Shown: in pieces, positions 1-9,355 of the stretch
Numbering within the stretch: position 1 is the first letter of the stretch
Layout: each line of letters begins with the position of its first letter
Assembly: GCF_009938205.1 (NCBI RefSeq)
Contig: NZ_AP019655.1
Coordinates: 558,001 to 622,000, forward strand
DNA: 64,000 nt
From: Vibrio panuliri
Lineage (GTDB): Bacteria > Pseudomonadota > Gammaproteobacteria > Enterobacterales > Vibrionaceae
Direction: 5' to 3'
Position numbers and translations under genes: made by a program
Notes under the pieces: generated by a model
The model's input: only the letters and a program-made list of their open reading frames with translations
Told to the model about the DNA's origin: nothing
The model's database searches: none

Positions 1-1
1 A

Positions 2-1969
2 CAGCTGTTCAATTTCAATGAGATTGCGAAGCGCCTAAGCCAGCGCGATCAAGAGCAAGCTAAATTAACCCAAGCGCTCAGCACTCAGCAGCAGTTTGAG
101 CAAGTTCGTCAGCAAAACGCCAAACAGTTGGCTTTGCTTGAAGAGGCGTACAAAAACCAGCAGCTGCAACTGCAAGCGGCAAAAGACAGCTTAGCAACAT
201 TACCTGCCAAGCAAGCGGAGCTTAAGCAATTACAAGGGCAGTTGAAAAACTACCAAGAGCTCGCTAATACCCAATCGGCAGCGCAGCAGTTTCATACTAT
301 TTATCAAGCTAAACTGACAGACTTTGAGCAAGTTAAAGCGCAGTTTGAGCAAGCAAAACGCTTTGCTGATCAACAAGAATTCTATTGGCACACTTCGCAA
401 GCCGCCCAGTTGGCAAAAACGCTTCAGCAGGGGCAGCCGTGTCCAGTGTGCGGAAGTCATGAGCATCCTCAGCCCGCTCAGTTTACTGAGCAAGAGGTCA
501 GCAAAGCGCAAGTCGATGATGCGCGTGCCAAGCAGCAGCAATGCTTTAATCAGCAAGAATCAGCGTCATTGGCACTTCAAACCGCGCAAAGAGATGTCGA
601 TAGAGTCGAGCAAGCCGTTAAAGGTTGGCTGGCACAGTTGGGTGAAAATCCGCAGCCTCAGGATTGGGTGCAGCAACAAGTCATCCAGCTAGAAAAAGAG
701 ATTGCCGAGCTGAATCTTAATGCTGTTGAGCAGGTGTCTCAGCAGTTGCAAGCTACAGAGCAATCATTGCATAACCTAAAGTTGCAAGATGAAACAGCCA
801 ATCAACAGTGGCTTGATGCCAAACAGTTGGTGGCTAAGCTAGAAGGAAGCTTAGCCAACTTGCTACAAGACCTTTCGCAACAAGAGCAAGACGGTGCACA
901 TGTTCAACAGATGATTGCCCAGCTTGATGACCAAATAAAAAAACTGCAACAAGCAGAGCTGCAAACCAAGCTAAAGAGCGATGCTTTGCATACTCAGATG
1001 GTCGCGGTGAAAACGCAGCAGCAAGAAAATGAAAAGCAGCTTAATGAGGCGTTAAGTATTCTGGAGTCGTCTGAAACACAATGGCAGCAACAACTTCAAG
1101 AGAGTCAGTTTGATCACCAGCAAGCGTATTTAGACGCGCGCTTAGAGCCGAAGCAAATTGAAGAGATTGAACAGCAATTGGCACAGTTTGCAGAGCGTAC
1201 ATCAACACTAAATGGTGCGCTTGAAACACTAGAGCAAGAGTTAGCAGAACAAGCGTTGCCAGATATCGGCGTGTTGCAACAGTCTCTTGATGATGCGCAA
1301 ACCGCTCACCAAGTTCAGTTAGATGCTGTAACCAAACTGCAGTCACAATTGGACAATCTCAATAAAGTTGCGACCATTTTGAAGCAACTGTATCAGCAAA
1401 ACCAAGCGCTTGAAGCTGAGTACCAAGTGATTGGCACGCTTAGTGATATCGCCAATGGGCGCACTGGAGCGAGAGTCAGTCTCCACCGATTTGTGCTTGG
1501 CGTATTGCTTGATGATGTCTTGATTCAAGCATCACAGCGTTTGCGCGTTATGAGTAAGGGGCGTTACGAACTGCGCCGTAAAGAGGAGCGCGCAAAAGGT
1601 ATCGCTGGCTCAGGTTTGGACTTAATGGTGGAAGATGGCTATTCAGGCAAGCTGCGCGATGTGGCGACGTTGTCTGGTGGTGAGTCATTTATGGCAGCAC
1701 TGGCGTTAGCATTAGGTTTGTCAGATGTAGTTCAGTCCTACAGTGGTGGCATTCGTTTGGACACGCTGTTTATTGATGAAGGTTTTGGCAGTTTGGATCC
1801 TGAATCATTAGATTTAGCGATTCAGACCTTGATTGACTTACAACAAGGAGGACGAACCATAGGTTTGATCTCCCACGTGAGTGAACTCAAAGAGCAAATG
1901 CCGCTTCGTATTGACGTTCATGCGGATCGCACCGGTAGTCACATTCAACTGCAAGGCTGTTCGATTTAG
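2..1969 (+). CDS. sbcC: Exonuclease subunit SbcC, C-terminal part (5' end outside window)
   Basis: The reading frame is open from base 2, so the gene begins upstream of the window; about 655 codons are visible. SbcC with SbcD forms an SMC-like ATP-dependent nuclease that opens DNA hairpins and trims double-strand ends. Seen: long Gln/Glu/Ala-rich coiled coils, a zinc-hook CPVCGSHEH near bases 440-470, and at the C-terminus the ABC signature LSGGES followed by Walker B LFIDEGFGSLDPE and the H-loop region ISHVSEL. This order (coil, hook, coil, ATPase lobe) is that of SbcC/Rad50. The N-terminal Walker A is outside the window. In Vibrio chromosome II, sbcC commonly precedes cqsS, as here. Confidence 0.95.
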   Translation, partial: QLFNFNEIAKRLSQRDQEQAKLTQALSTQQQFEQVRQQNAKQLALLEEAYKNQQLQLQAAKDSLATLPAKQAELKQLQGQLKNYQELANTQSAAQQFHTIYQAKLTDFEQVKAQFEQAKRFADQQEFYWHTSQAAQLAKTLQQGQPCPVCGSHEHPQPAQFTEQEVSKAQVDDARAKQQQCFNQQESASLALQTAQRDVDRVEQAVKGWLAQLGENPQPQDWVQQQVIQLEKEIAELNLNAVEQVSQQLQATEQSLHNLKLQDETANQQWLDAKQLVAKLEGSLANLLQDLSQQEQDGAHVQQMIAQLDDQIKKLQQAELQTKLKSDALHTQMVAVKTQQQENEKQLNEALSILESSETQWQQQLQESQFDHQQAYLDARLEPKQIEEIEQQLAQFAERTSTLNGALETLEQELAEQALPDIGVLQQSLDDAQTAHQVQLDAVTKLQSQLDNLNKVATILKQLYQQNQALEAEYQVIGTLSDIANGRTGARVSLHRFVLGVLLDDVLIQASQRLRVMSKGRYELRRKEERAKGIAGSGLDLMVEDGYSGKLRDVATLSGGESFMAALALALGLSDVVQSYSGGIRLDTLFIDEGFGSLDPESLDLAIQTLIDLQQGGRTIGLISHVSELKEQMPLRIDVHADRTGSHIQLQGCSI

Positions 1970-2133
1970 ACGTCATTGCGTTGAAATGATCACTCGCTCT
2001 CAGGTGAGACTTTGAGTGAGTGATTTAAATCTTATTTTGCTTTGCTTGCATTTCATTTTGTGATGTTTATCAATTAAACTAGGTTCATGGCTAGATGTTG
2101 CACTCGCACACTTAATTATAATTGAGACACTAA

Positions 2134-4185
2134 ATGGAATCGGTTCGTAAGGTATATCAGTACGCTGAGCCAAATTTGACCGTGATAGGTTGGATGGGGT
2201 TTCTTGGTTACCCGGGCTATTATTACATCTGGAATCATCTCTTTCCGCAGCCTTATGAATCACTACCTTTACGCATATTTTGCGCGTTGATTTTTGGGGT
2301 TATTGCACTTAGACAATTTATCCCTGCGCATTTTCAGCGTTTCTTACCGCTCTATTTTGCTTTTTGCATTCCTATCGGTCTGCCGTTTTTCTTTTCTTAT
2401 ATGATGTTTAAAAATGGCTGGTCAGAAGTATGGGTGATGTCTTTTCTGGCGTCGATACTTATTCATGTGTTGGTTGTCTATCGAACGGGGTTACTCCTGT
2501 TGCAGACGTTTGTCGCGGTGTCTGCTTCACTATTGATTGTCTACGGCCCTAATTTTGAGGTTATCAATCAACACGTTATATGGCCCTATGTGGCGATTTT
2601 TATTTTTACTTATCTGTTTGGTAACTTGTTTTATCTGCGTAGCCAAAGTGAGCATGAGGTTCGAGTTTCGCTGGCGAAGTCATTTGGTGCCGCAATTGCC
2701 CATGAAATGCGTAACCCTTTGAGCGCACTTAAAGCATCACTCGATGTGCTTGAATCGTTATTACCGAACAAAACTAACTCAGCAAATCAGAATGAGCTGC
2801 ATGCTATTGATTCCCAAGCGCTCGATATGGCAAACGAAGTCATCCTTCAGGCCAATGAAGCGATTCGCAGTGGCACGGAAACAATTGATCTTCTGCTAAC
2901 CTCAATCGATCAAAACCGTATCACTAATGCTCGCTACCGTAAGCATTCTATGCAGCAAGTAGTCGAAGAGGCACTCACAAGCTTTTCCTATCCAAGTCGG
3001 GGCGACAACGCGTTTGTGCACGCGAATCTAGAGCAAGACTTCTTCTTTTTTGGTAGTGATACCTTGGTTAAGTACACCTTATATAACCTACTGAAAAATG
3101 CCTATTTCCATGGTAAGCGAGACAACTTTGCTATTTCCATCGAGTTAGTAAGTTACAACGGCTTTAACCAACTTATTGTGCGTGATAATGGCGTGGGCAT
3201 GAGCTCTGAGGTGAGCAAACAGATATTTGACGACTTCTATACTCAGGGTAAAGCGAGTGGTCACGGCTTAGGTTTGCCATTTTGCATGAGAGTTATGCAA
3301 GCGATGGGCGGTGAGATCCGTTGTCGTTCAGAGTTGAATCAGTTTACTGAGTTTACGTTGACGTTTCCTACGTACCAATCTTCAGCGGTCAACAAAATCA
3401 AACTCGATATGCTGAAAAACAAAACGGTGCTCTATATTGGTGAGTTAAATTCTCGCTTTAGAGCGCTTGATGATAGCGAATTTTACCTCGGCTTTAACCT
3501 AACGCATATCAGCCTTAACCAAGCGTTAAAAAGAGAGGAGTTTGAATTTGAGTGCGACTTGATCATCGTTGATTTGGATCACCGCATTGCTAATCAGTCA
3601 CTGTTCGACAGGCTCGAACAAAAGCTCAGTTTCACTCAAGGTCGTATTGTCTATCTATATGATAAAGAGTCAATTTACAGCTACGACCTAGAGCGCAGCG
3701 TAGAGTTTTTTCCGATTGATAAGGTGAGATTTATCAGCCAGTGCTCTGATGTGATTGATATGCTGTGCTTTGAGTCGCCAGCAAGTTGTCGCAAGTTAGA
3801 AGTGGGGCATGGGTATTATCAAGGCAAAACGTTACTTATCGCTGATGATAATCACTCTATTCGCGCCTATACGGCAATTCTGATGAAAAAATACGGCTTC
3901 TCGGTGGTAGAGGCGCAAAATGGTCAAGAGGTGCTGGATATATTGAATCAGTCACCAATAGATTTGGTGGTGATGGATATTGAGATGCCGACGATGGATG
4001 GTTTGACCGCCGCAAAAATGATGCGCGAAGAGGACTCTGCGTTTATTTCACTGCCAATCATTGGCTATACCGGTGACTCTTCGCTAGAAATGGCGGATTT
4101 GATTTATCGTGCAGGGATTAATGATTACCTCATCAAACCCGCTAACAGTGAGGACTTGATGAGGAAAGTTGTCCAGTGGCTTTAA
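2134..4185 (+). CDS. cqsS: CAI-1 quorum-sensing hybrid sensor kinase CqsS
   Basis: Membrane receptor for CAI-1-type alpha-hydroxyketone autoinducers; at low signal it feeds phosphate through LuxU to LuxO. The 683 residues match the family layout: about six membrane segments in residues 15-170, a HisKA box with AIAHEMRNPLSALK (phospho-His190), an HATPase with NLLKNA, DNGVGM and GLGLPF, and a C-terminal receiver with LIADDN and VMDIEMP. The N-terminal stretch VYQYAEPNL followed by GWMG closely resembles V. cholerae CqsS. Phe166 aligns by eye with the residue reported to set acyl-tail selectivity (Cys170 in V. cholerae, Phe175 in V. harveyi). The ribosome site is weak. No cqsA follows; a convergent gene starts 10 bp beyond the stop. 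Confidence 0.93.
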   Translation: MESVRKVYQYAEPNLTVIGWMGFLGYPGYYYIWNHLFPQPYESLPLRIFCALIFGVIALRQFIPAHFQRFLPLYFAFCIPIGLPFFFSYMMFKNGWSEVWVMSFLASILIHVLVVYRTGLLLLQTFVAVSASLLIVYGPNFEVINQHVIWPYVAIFIFTYLFGNLFYLRSQSEHEVRVSLAKSFGAAIAHEMRNPLSALKASLDVLESLLPNKTNSANQNELHAIDSQALDMANEVILQANEAIRSGTETIDLLLTSIDQNRITNARYRKHSMQQVVEEALTSFSYPSRGDNAFVHANLEQDFFFFGSDTLVKYTLYNLLKNAYFHGKRDNFAISIELVSYNGFNQLIVRDNGVGMSSEVSKQIFDDFYTQGKASGHGLGLPFCMRVMQAMGGEIRCRSELNQFTEFTLTFPTYQSSAVNKIKLDMLKNKTVLYIGELNSRFRALDDSEFYLGFNLTHISLNQALKREEFEFECDLIIVDLDHRIANQSLFDRLEQKLSFTQGRIVYLYDKESIYSYDLERSVEFFPIDKVRFISQCSDVIDMLCFESPASCRKLEVGHGYYQGKTLLIADDNHSIRAYTAILMKKYGFSVVEAQNGQEVLDILNQSPIDLVVMDIEMPTMDGLTAAKMMREEDSAFISLPIIGYTGDSSLEMADLIYRAGINDYLIKPANSEDLMRKVVQWL

Positions 4186-4195
4186 GTTTTCTTTG

Positions 4196-5167
4196 CTAAC
4201 TTTGGTTTTGGCTTGCTGAGCGATTAAAGCTTTCTGGGAAATACATCTTTACGTAACCAAACGACACCCAAACCACCAAAATGGTAGCAATCATAAGGTC
4301 AAGGAAACCGAAGTCATGCAGCCAGTGCCAGCGTGGATGGTACTGCTCAAAAAACGTGGTTAAGCGATGCATGGCTACGGCACTGATCACTGACGGGAAG
4401 GTAACCGCAGCAATTGATGGTTGAAACTTTAGTCGCAATAGGCGGAAGTAACATAAGTAGATCATCACCGTCATCGTGATAGCGATTCCCGCAAGAGCAC
4501 CCGTTAAGATTGGGTCTGGGTGTTTAAAGTTAACTAAGTAGGTGGCCAACGTTAGGTTGATTGGTGCCGCCATAATGGCCAAGGTTGGACGCGCTCGCCT
4601 TGGCAGCATGCCCTCAAACACCAAGCGATATAACACCAATGGCAACATAAAGAAGTAGATGGTAATACAGGTATTGACCAAGGTTTCGGAAAATACCGTG
4701 TGACCAAATTGTGTGCCTGCCAATGAGCTACTGATTAATCCAACCGGATAGAGAAACCAACTTGGCACAATGTTCGACATCTTAAAGTTAGTCAGTTGGA
4801 AGGTAAAAAACAGTACCATCATGGTGATATGCAAACACACTGCCGCAAACCAAATTGGATAGGCGATGATTGGGGAAATAACCGCAAGATAATCGCACAA
4901 GATCAATAACGCCATACTCATTGGCGCCATTAAGCTACCACTAAGCGGATGACGTAAATCGGCAATAAAAACGTTAATGTTGGTCAGGTATTTTATCAAA
5001 ACTGGCGCGAGCAAAAGCGCGCCAAGGCCAGCCATATAGGGGCGAATGACTTCACCAATAGCGGGGACATACAGTGCCCATGCATGACCAAGACCAATGA
5101 CCCCCAGCGCTAATGCGGCCTGTGATGGTGGTACGCCTTGAAATTGTATCAGCCTTCTCCAGTTCAA
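4196..5167 (-). CDS. TDT/SLAC1-family transporter (TehA-like)
   Basis: Predicted inner-membrane protein of 323 residues with about ten hydrophobic segments and almost no soluble domain. The sequence pattern, with GLGHAWALY near the N-terminus and regularly spaced membrane helices, fits the tellurite-resistance/dicarboxylate (TDT, SLAC1/TehA) family. Substrate cannot be read from the sequence; members carry anions, C4-dicarboxylates or sulfite. The start is a TTG, chosen because AGGAG lies six bases ahead and no upstream ATG fits in this frame. It is convergent with cqsS and sits where cqsA would be expected to begin in other vibrios. Confidence 0.75.
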   Translation of the reverse strand: MNWRRLIQFQGVPPSQAALALGVIGLGHAWALYVPAIGEVIRPYMAGLGALLLAPVLIKYLTNINVFIADLRHPLSGSLMAPMSMALLILCDYLAVISPIIAYPIWFAAVCLHITMMVLFFTFQLTNFKMSNIVPSWFLYPVGLISSSLAGTQFGHTVFSETLVNTCITIYFFMLPLVLYRLVFEGMLPRRARPTLAIMAAPINLTLATYLVNFKHPDPILTGALAGIAITMTVMIYLCYFRLLRLKFQPSIAAVTFPSVISAVAMHRLTTFFEQYHPRWHWLHDFGFLDLMIATILVVWVSFGYVKMYFPESFNRSASQNQS

Positions 5168-5266
5168 GCTGAGCTCCTAACCAAAATAGAGTTGAGTGAC
5201 ATGAGGCATTCCGTGCCTCTTTCGGTGGCGCAAATAGTATCAACTCCTACTCAGTGCTGGCAATTG

Positions 5267-6667
5267 TCAATTGGTATCATTGGGCAGGTCTTCTTGCCTT
5301 AATTTCTCATTCTTTAAGGTTCGGTGTAACAACTGGCTATAAATTGGCTGACCGCCAAGCAACTGAGCAAAAATAACGGCGCCCAAACTGGTGATGATCA
5401 GCGGTAAAATCAGATAGTAGTTGTTGGTCATTTCAATCACCAACAAGATACCGGTGATCGGTGCACGAACGGTGCCTGCAAATAACGCTCCCATGCCAGC
5501 TATGGCGAACATGCCCGGAGTAATAGGCAGTTCAGGAAATAACTGCTGAGCTATCAGACCAAACGCGTAACCAAACAGAGTACCTAGCGCAAGCATAGGA
5601 GCGAAGATACCGCCAGGTGCGCCAGAGGCAAAACAGAGTAGGGTGGTAAAAATACGCCCAACAAACAGCATCAGCAAAAAGGCTGCGCCGTAATCACCGG
5701 TTGTGATATTAGGAATTAGCCAGATACCGCCGCCAGTTAATTCAGGAATATAAAGCAGCATGATACCGAAACAGCCGCCAATCATAGAACCAGTGATTAA
5801 ATAACGTTTGCGAGTGTTTCGATGCAGGCGAACAAACAAATCTTGAGCGATAGTGACCAAGCGGTTGAATACCACGCCAAACATGCCAAATAGTGCGCCT
5901 AATACTAAAAATAGCCACAATGCCGACAATTCAGGTGCTTGATACTGCGGCATCGTAATAACCGCGGCTTGACCATTAATAAGTCGGAAAACAATATTTG
6001 CTGCAACCGCAGAGATGATGACCGCTTTTATTGAGATAAGCGAATAGCGAAACTGAGGACGCATCTCCTCAACCACAAACATAATACCCGCTAGTGGTGC
6101 GTTAAATGCAGCGGCTAATCCCCCTGCAGCGCCAGATGCGAGTAGGGAATGTTTGGTGTCGCTGTTTGTAACGCGGAAAATATCTGTCACCATGCGACCA
6201 ATTGCCCCGCCCATTTGCACAGTTGGGCCTTCACGGCCGAGCACCATACCTGAACCTAGTGCGCCCATACCACCGAAAAACTTCACTGGCAGTACGCGCC
6301 ACCAACGAACAGGACGAATCCCATCCATTGCCCCTTCGATCTCTGGGATACCAGAACCTGCGGCTTCAGGAGCAAAACGATGAACGAGATAGTAACCAAT
6401 AAATGCTAAGCCAGCACTAATCACAAAAGCCGCTAACCAAAGCGGTACGGCACTGCCAATTTCGGACTTGAGCCATTCGGTACGAGTTTCCGATACAAAT
6501 TGAACTGCGTGTTCGAAGTAGGTTCCGACTATGCCCGCTAACACCCCAACCAACAGTGACATTAAGAGTACTGATACTGGGGTTTTGTCTTTAGAGAGAA
6601 ACTGATTAATCGCGTCTTTGGGTACTTTGGCGAGTAATGATTGTCTAATTTTCTCTCTTTTGGTCAT
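5267..6667 (-). CDS. clcA: H+/Cl- exchange transporter ClcA
   Basis: CLC-family antiporter of 466 residues exchanging chloride for protons across the inner membrane, used in extreme acid resistance. Seen: the selectivity-filter motifs GSGIPEIEG, GREGPTVQMG (with the gating glutamate) and GAPGGIFAP, plus the paired inverted-topology membrane domains. The length matches E. coli ClcA (about 473) and there is no C-terminal CBS pair, as usual for enteric and Vibrio ClcA. It is transcribed towards the TDT gene with about 100 bp between them. V. cholerae also carries clcA near the cqs locus. Confidence 0.93.
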   Translation of the reverse strand: MTKREKIRQSLLAKVPKDAINQFLSKDKTPVSVLLMSLLVGVLAGIVGTYFEHAVQFVSETRTEWLKSEIGSAVPLWLAAFVISAGLAFIGYYLVHRFAPEAAGSGIPEIEGAMDGIRPVRWWRVLPVKFFGGMGALGSGMVLGREGPTVQMGGAIGRMVTDIFRVTNSDTKHSLLASGAAGGLAAAFNAPLAGIMFVVEEMRPQFRYSLISIKAVIISAVAANIVFRLINGQAAVITMPQYQAPELSALWLFLVLGALFGMFGVVFNRLVTIAQDLFVRLHRNTRKRYLITGSMIGGCFGIMLLYIPELTGGGIWLIPNITTGDYGAAFLLMLFVGRIFTTLLCFASGAPGGIFAPMLALGTLFGYAFGLIAQQLFPELPITPGMFAIAGMGALFAGTVRAPITGILLVIEMTNNYYLILPLIITSLGAVIFAQLLGGQPIYSQLLHRTLKNEKLRQEDLPNDTN

Positions 6668-7072
6668 TCGGAAAAATACCTCTGCGGATATGGCTGTTTA
6701 GCCAGTAGTTTGAAAGGAAATAAAATTATACGCCTCTATAGCTATAACTATAGCGATAAGAATGAAATATTGAATTCCAAAATTGGTTTTATTCACTACA
6801 AATCTTGCAAATATGCCAAAAGATAAAAGTGTGACGAGTTGCTTAATATCGAGTTTTATTCACTGCTTACCGAGATAAATTACTTGCGCTTTTGCTGTTT
6901 TGGACCATATTTAAAGTGTAAGGCAATCTGAATCAACTCGCATGGAGGAATGGCAGCCTTACCTACAATTTGGATGGATTCAACAAAAAGTCATTTCGAA
7001 ATCCTCGTATTATATCGGAATGCATCTAGAGACATTCTGATTCGCAAACTCACGATTGAGTCACGAGGGAAG
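6668..7072. other. Intergenic region between clcA and the CobW-type gene
   Basis: Roughly 400 bp of AT-rich sequence. It must hold the clcA promoter (minus strand) and anything transcribed into the terminator at 7073-7103. An imperfect palindrome, CTATAGCTATAACTATAG, lies at about 6734-6751. The only plus-strand reading frame is a 32-codon one at 6942-7040 without a ribosome site, so I do not call a gene. I recognise no riboswitch and no Zur box. Confidence 0.5.
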
Positions 7073-7103
7073 AAGGCGCGCTTTAATAGTGCGCCTTTTG
7101 TCG
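7073..7103 (+). terminator. Rho-independent terminator with no gene in front of it
   Basis: Stem AAGGCGC (7073-7079) pairs with GCGCCTT (7091-7097), extended by G-T and C-G pairs, and is followed by TTTTGTCGTTT. It lies about 90 bp upstream of the next start codon, and no convincing ORF precedes it. It therefore ends either a small RNA or an attenuated leader. Confidence 0.7.
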
Positions 7104-7191
7104 TTTAGCATCTCGACGCCACTTAGCCTTCAACGATATACTTCCGCTATTCACCCAAGTCACTTGGGTACACAGAGTTTGGAGAAGTACC

Positions 7192-8178
7192 ATGACAGCG
7201 AGAGTCCCTACCAACATTATTACAGGCTTTTTGGGTGTGGGTAAAACCACCACGATTTTAAACCTACTCAAAAACAAACCGCAGAATGAAAACTGGGCTG
7301 TACTGGTCAATGAGTTTGGTGAAATTGGTATTGATGGTGCGATGATGACGGACCAAGGTGCAATGATCAAAGAAGTACCTGGGGGATGCATGTGCTGTAC
7401 TGCCGGCGTGCCGATGTCAGTAGGCATTAATGCCTTGCTGCGTCAAAAGCCAGATCGGCTAATCATCGAACCGACGGGCTTAGGCCATCCAAAACAGGTG
7501 ATTGCCACCCTAACTTCGGAACAGTACGAGAAGTATGTGGATCTTAAAGCGACGATTGCGCTGGTTGACCCACGCAATCTTTCCAATCCCAAGTACACGA
7601 CAAACCAGAACTTTAACGATCAGCTTGATAGTGCAGATGTAGTGATTGGTAACAAGGTAGACCTTTGCCAATCTTCAGACATCGATGTGTTTGGTAGTTG
7701 GGTCACGGTGCAAGAGCCACCGAAAGTTTTCCATAAACTGGTCAAGAATGGGGAACTACCACTGGAAGTGCTGGATATTGAGCGCGTGTTTGGCAGTGCT
7801 TCAAGCCATATTGAACATCATCACCATCATCATGCGAGTATGGAACCGCAGTTTGAGCTGCCACCAGGCGAAGCTTTTATCCGCCGTGAGAACAAAGGAC
7901 AGGGCTACTTCAGTTGCGGTTGGTTGTTTGGTGCAGAGTATGAGTTTAACTTCGACCAACTGTTCTCGATGTTGTCAGCGTTAACTGCTGAACGCGTAAA
8001 AGCGGTGGTTAACACAGACCAAGGTTGTTATGCCTTTAACGTTGCCAACGGTGTGGTGTCAGTTAACCAAATGAGTTTGTCGGGCTTTGAATCACGACTT
8101 GAAGTGATTGACTCGCAATTGATGCCGTGGGATCAGCTTGAAGAGATCTTACTCAAACTGGCTGGGATTAAGTCATAA
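7192..8178 (+). CDS. CobW/COG0523-family GTP-dependent metallochaperone (YjiA-like)
   Basis: P-loop G3E GTPase of 328 residues predicted to hand a metal, probably zinc, to client proteins in the cytoplasm. Seen: Walker A GFLGVGKTT near the N-terminus, the family metal-binding motif GGCMCCT (CxCC) near residue 66, the guanine-specificity motif NKVD, and a C-terminal CobW_C domain. A natural run of six histidines (codons 7816-7833) lies in the linker between the two domains, typical of metal-binding members. The start has a GGAG site upstream. Zur control is common in the family but I see no Zur box here. Confidence 0.88.
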   Translation: MTARVPTNIITGFLGVGKTTTILNLLKNKPQNENWAVLVNEFGEIGIDGAMMTDQGAMIKEVPGGCMCCTAGVPMSVGINALLRQKPDRLIIEPTGLGHPKQVIATLTSEQYEKYVDLKATIALVDPRNLSNPKYTTNQNFNDQLDSADVVIGNKVDLCQSSDIDVFGSWVTVQEPPKVFHKLVKNGELPLEVLDIERVFGSASSHIEHHHHHHASMEPQFELPPGEAFIRRENKGQGYFSCGWLFGAEYEFNFDQLFSMLSALTAERVKAVVNTDQGCYAFNVANGVVSVNQMSLSGFESRLEVIDSQLMPWDQLEEILLKLAGIKS

Positions 8179-8182
8179 AAGT

Positions 8183-8205
8183 AAAGGGGACACAAGGTCC
8201 CCTTT
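8183..8205. terminator. Bidirectional terminator
   Basis: AAAGGGGAC and GTCCCCTTT form a perfect nine-pair stem with a five-base loop between two convergent genes. A T-tract (TTTGTTTTT) follows on the plus strand. Confidence 0.85.
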
Positions 8206-8225
8206 GTTTTTAGTTCGTGTTTGAT

Positions 8226-9170
8226 TTAGCGCTTGTTCTTTAAGTAACGCTTGCGGCGTTCTTCTTTTTTCTTCGCTTTTTCTTCTGCGCGACGCGCTGC
8301 TTCAATTTCGACTTGAACGAGTTCTTCGGTGATCATCTCAGGGCGTTCAAGAGTTACTTGCCCTAAAGTACCGCCGCGCAACTCGTGCAGCAGAATTTCA
8401 GATACCTTGTGTAAATCAACTCGACCACCAGCGCGAAGTGCACCACGGCGACGGCCAATTTCTTCCATAATTTCGATATCTGACTCGGGAAGTTCTTCAA
8501 TCTGGTAACGTTCTTCGAGAAGCGCAGGGTAAGCCTGTGCTAAGTACTCTACGGTGTAAAACGCCACTTCATCATATTCCATCGCCGTGTCTTTAACCGC
8601 ACCAGTGGCGGCTAAACGAAAACCACTGTGCGGGTTTTCCACTTTAGGCCACAAAATCCCTGGGGTATCTGACAGCACGATTCCGTTTTGCAAGTTAATA
8701 CGTTGCTGACGACGAGTGACCGCAGGTTGGTTACCTGTAACCGCAATAGTTCGGCCTGCAAGTGTGTTGATAATGGTTGATTTACCCACATTCGGAATAC
8801 CCATAATCATGGTACGAATGTTTTTACCAATCTCTTCGCGATGAGGAGCAAGCTTACGACAAAGCTCAAGGATTTTTTGTACTTCTTGCGGTTGAGAAGT
8901 GGTAATCGCCATTGCTTTTACGTTTTTCTCTTTTTCTAAGTGCTCAATCCACAGTTGCGTCATTTCAGGATCAGCAAGATCGCGCTTGTTAAGCACTTTT
9001 ACTACTGGCTTCTCGCCACGTAGCTCAGAAATCATTGGGTTTTCACTACTGAATGGAATACGAGCGTCAAGCACCTCGATAATGACATCGATTTGAGGAA
9101 TCGCTTCTGCAATTTCCTTTTGCGCTTTGTGCATATGGCCCGGAAACCATTGGATAGAGTTATTAACCAT
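8226..9170 (-). CDS. rbgA: Ribosome biogenesis GTPase RbgA/YlqF
   Basis: Circularly permuted GTPase of 314 residues that assists late 50S subunit assembly. The motif order is permuted, with G4 NKRDLADP before G1 GIPNVGKSTIIN and then G3 DTPGILWPK. The N-terminal WFPGHMHKA is the YlqF signature. The C-terminus is a highly charged Lys/Arg/Glu tail. Family length is about 280-315, so it is complete. It lies directly before the integron relic, whereas in many vibrios the integron adjoins rplT/infC. Confidence 0.93.
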   Translation of the reverse strand: MVNNSIQWFPGHMHKAQKEIAEAIPQIDVIIEVLDARIPFSSENPMISELRGEKPVVKVLNKRDLADPEMTQLWIEHLEKEKNVKAMAITTSQPQEVQKILELCRKLAPHREEIGKNIRTMIMGIPNVGKSTIINTLAGRTIAVTGNQPAVTRRQQRINLQNGIVLSDTPGILWPKVENPHSGFRLAATGAVKDTAMEYDEVAFYTVEYLAQAYPALLEERYQIEELPESDIEIMEEIGRRRGALRAGGRVDLHKVSEILLHELRGGTLGQVTLERPEMITEELVQVEIEAARRAEEKAKKKEERRKRYLKNKR

Positions 9171-9355
9171 TTGTATTTATTACCTTCAATTCGATATTTT
9201 AAGTGTGGATGGGATAGACCCAATAACCCTCTACAAGAGGTTCACACCTATTTCGACTCAAAAGCTGTCGGTAAATCCCGCAGTTTTAAGCTCGATCATT
9301 TATTCCTGCAAGTTTATCACTTTTTAATTACGGACGGAGCGCAAATTTCCTCTAA
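9171..9355. other. Spacer between rbgA and the integrase relic
   Basis: About 185 bp that contains the rbgA upstream region (minus strand). No gene, terminator or attC is recognisable. Confidence 0.4.

Noticed and set aside
6942..7040. 32-codon plus-strand ORF (MEEWQPYLQFGWIQQ and on) before the orphan terminator.
   Set aside because: No ribosome-binding site and no recognisable features; kept only as part of the candidate leader or sRNA region.
7083..7427. 114-codon minus-strand ORF overlapping the terminator and the metallochaperone start.
   Set aside because: Overlaps a well-supported gene start and a terminator; no supporting features.
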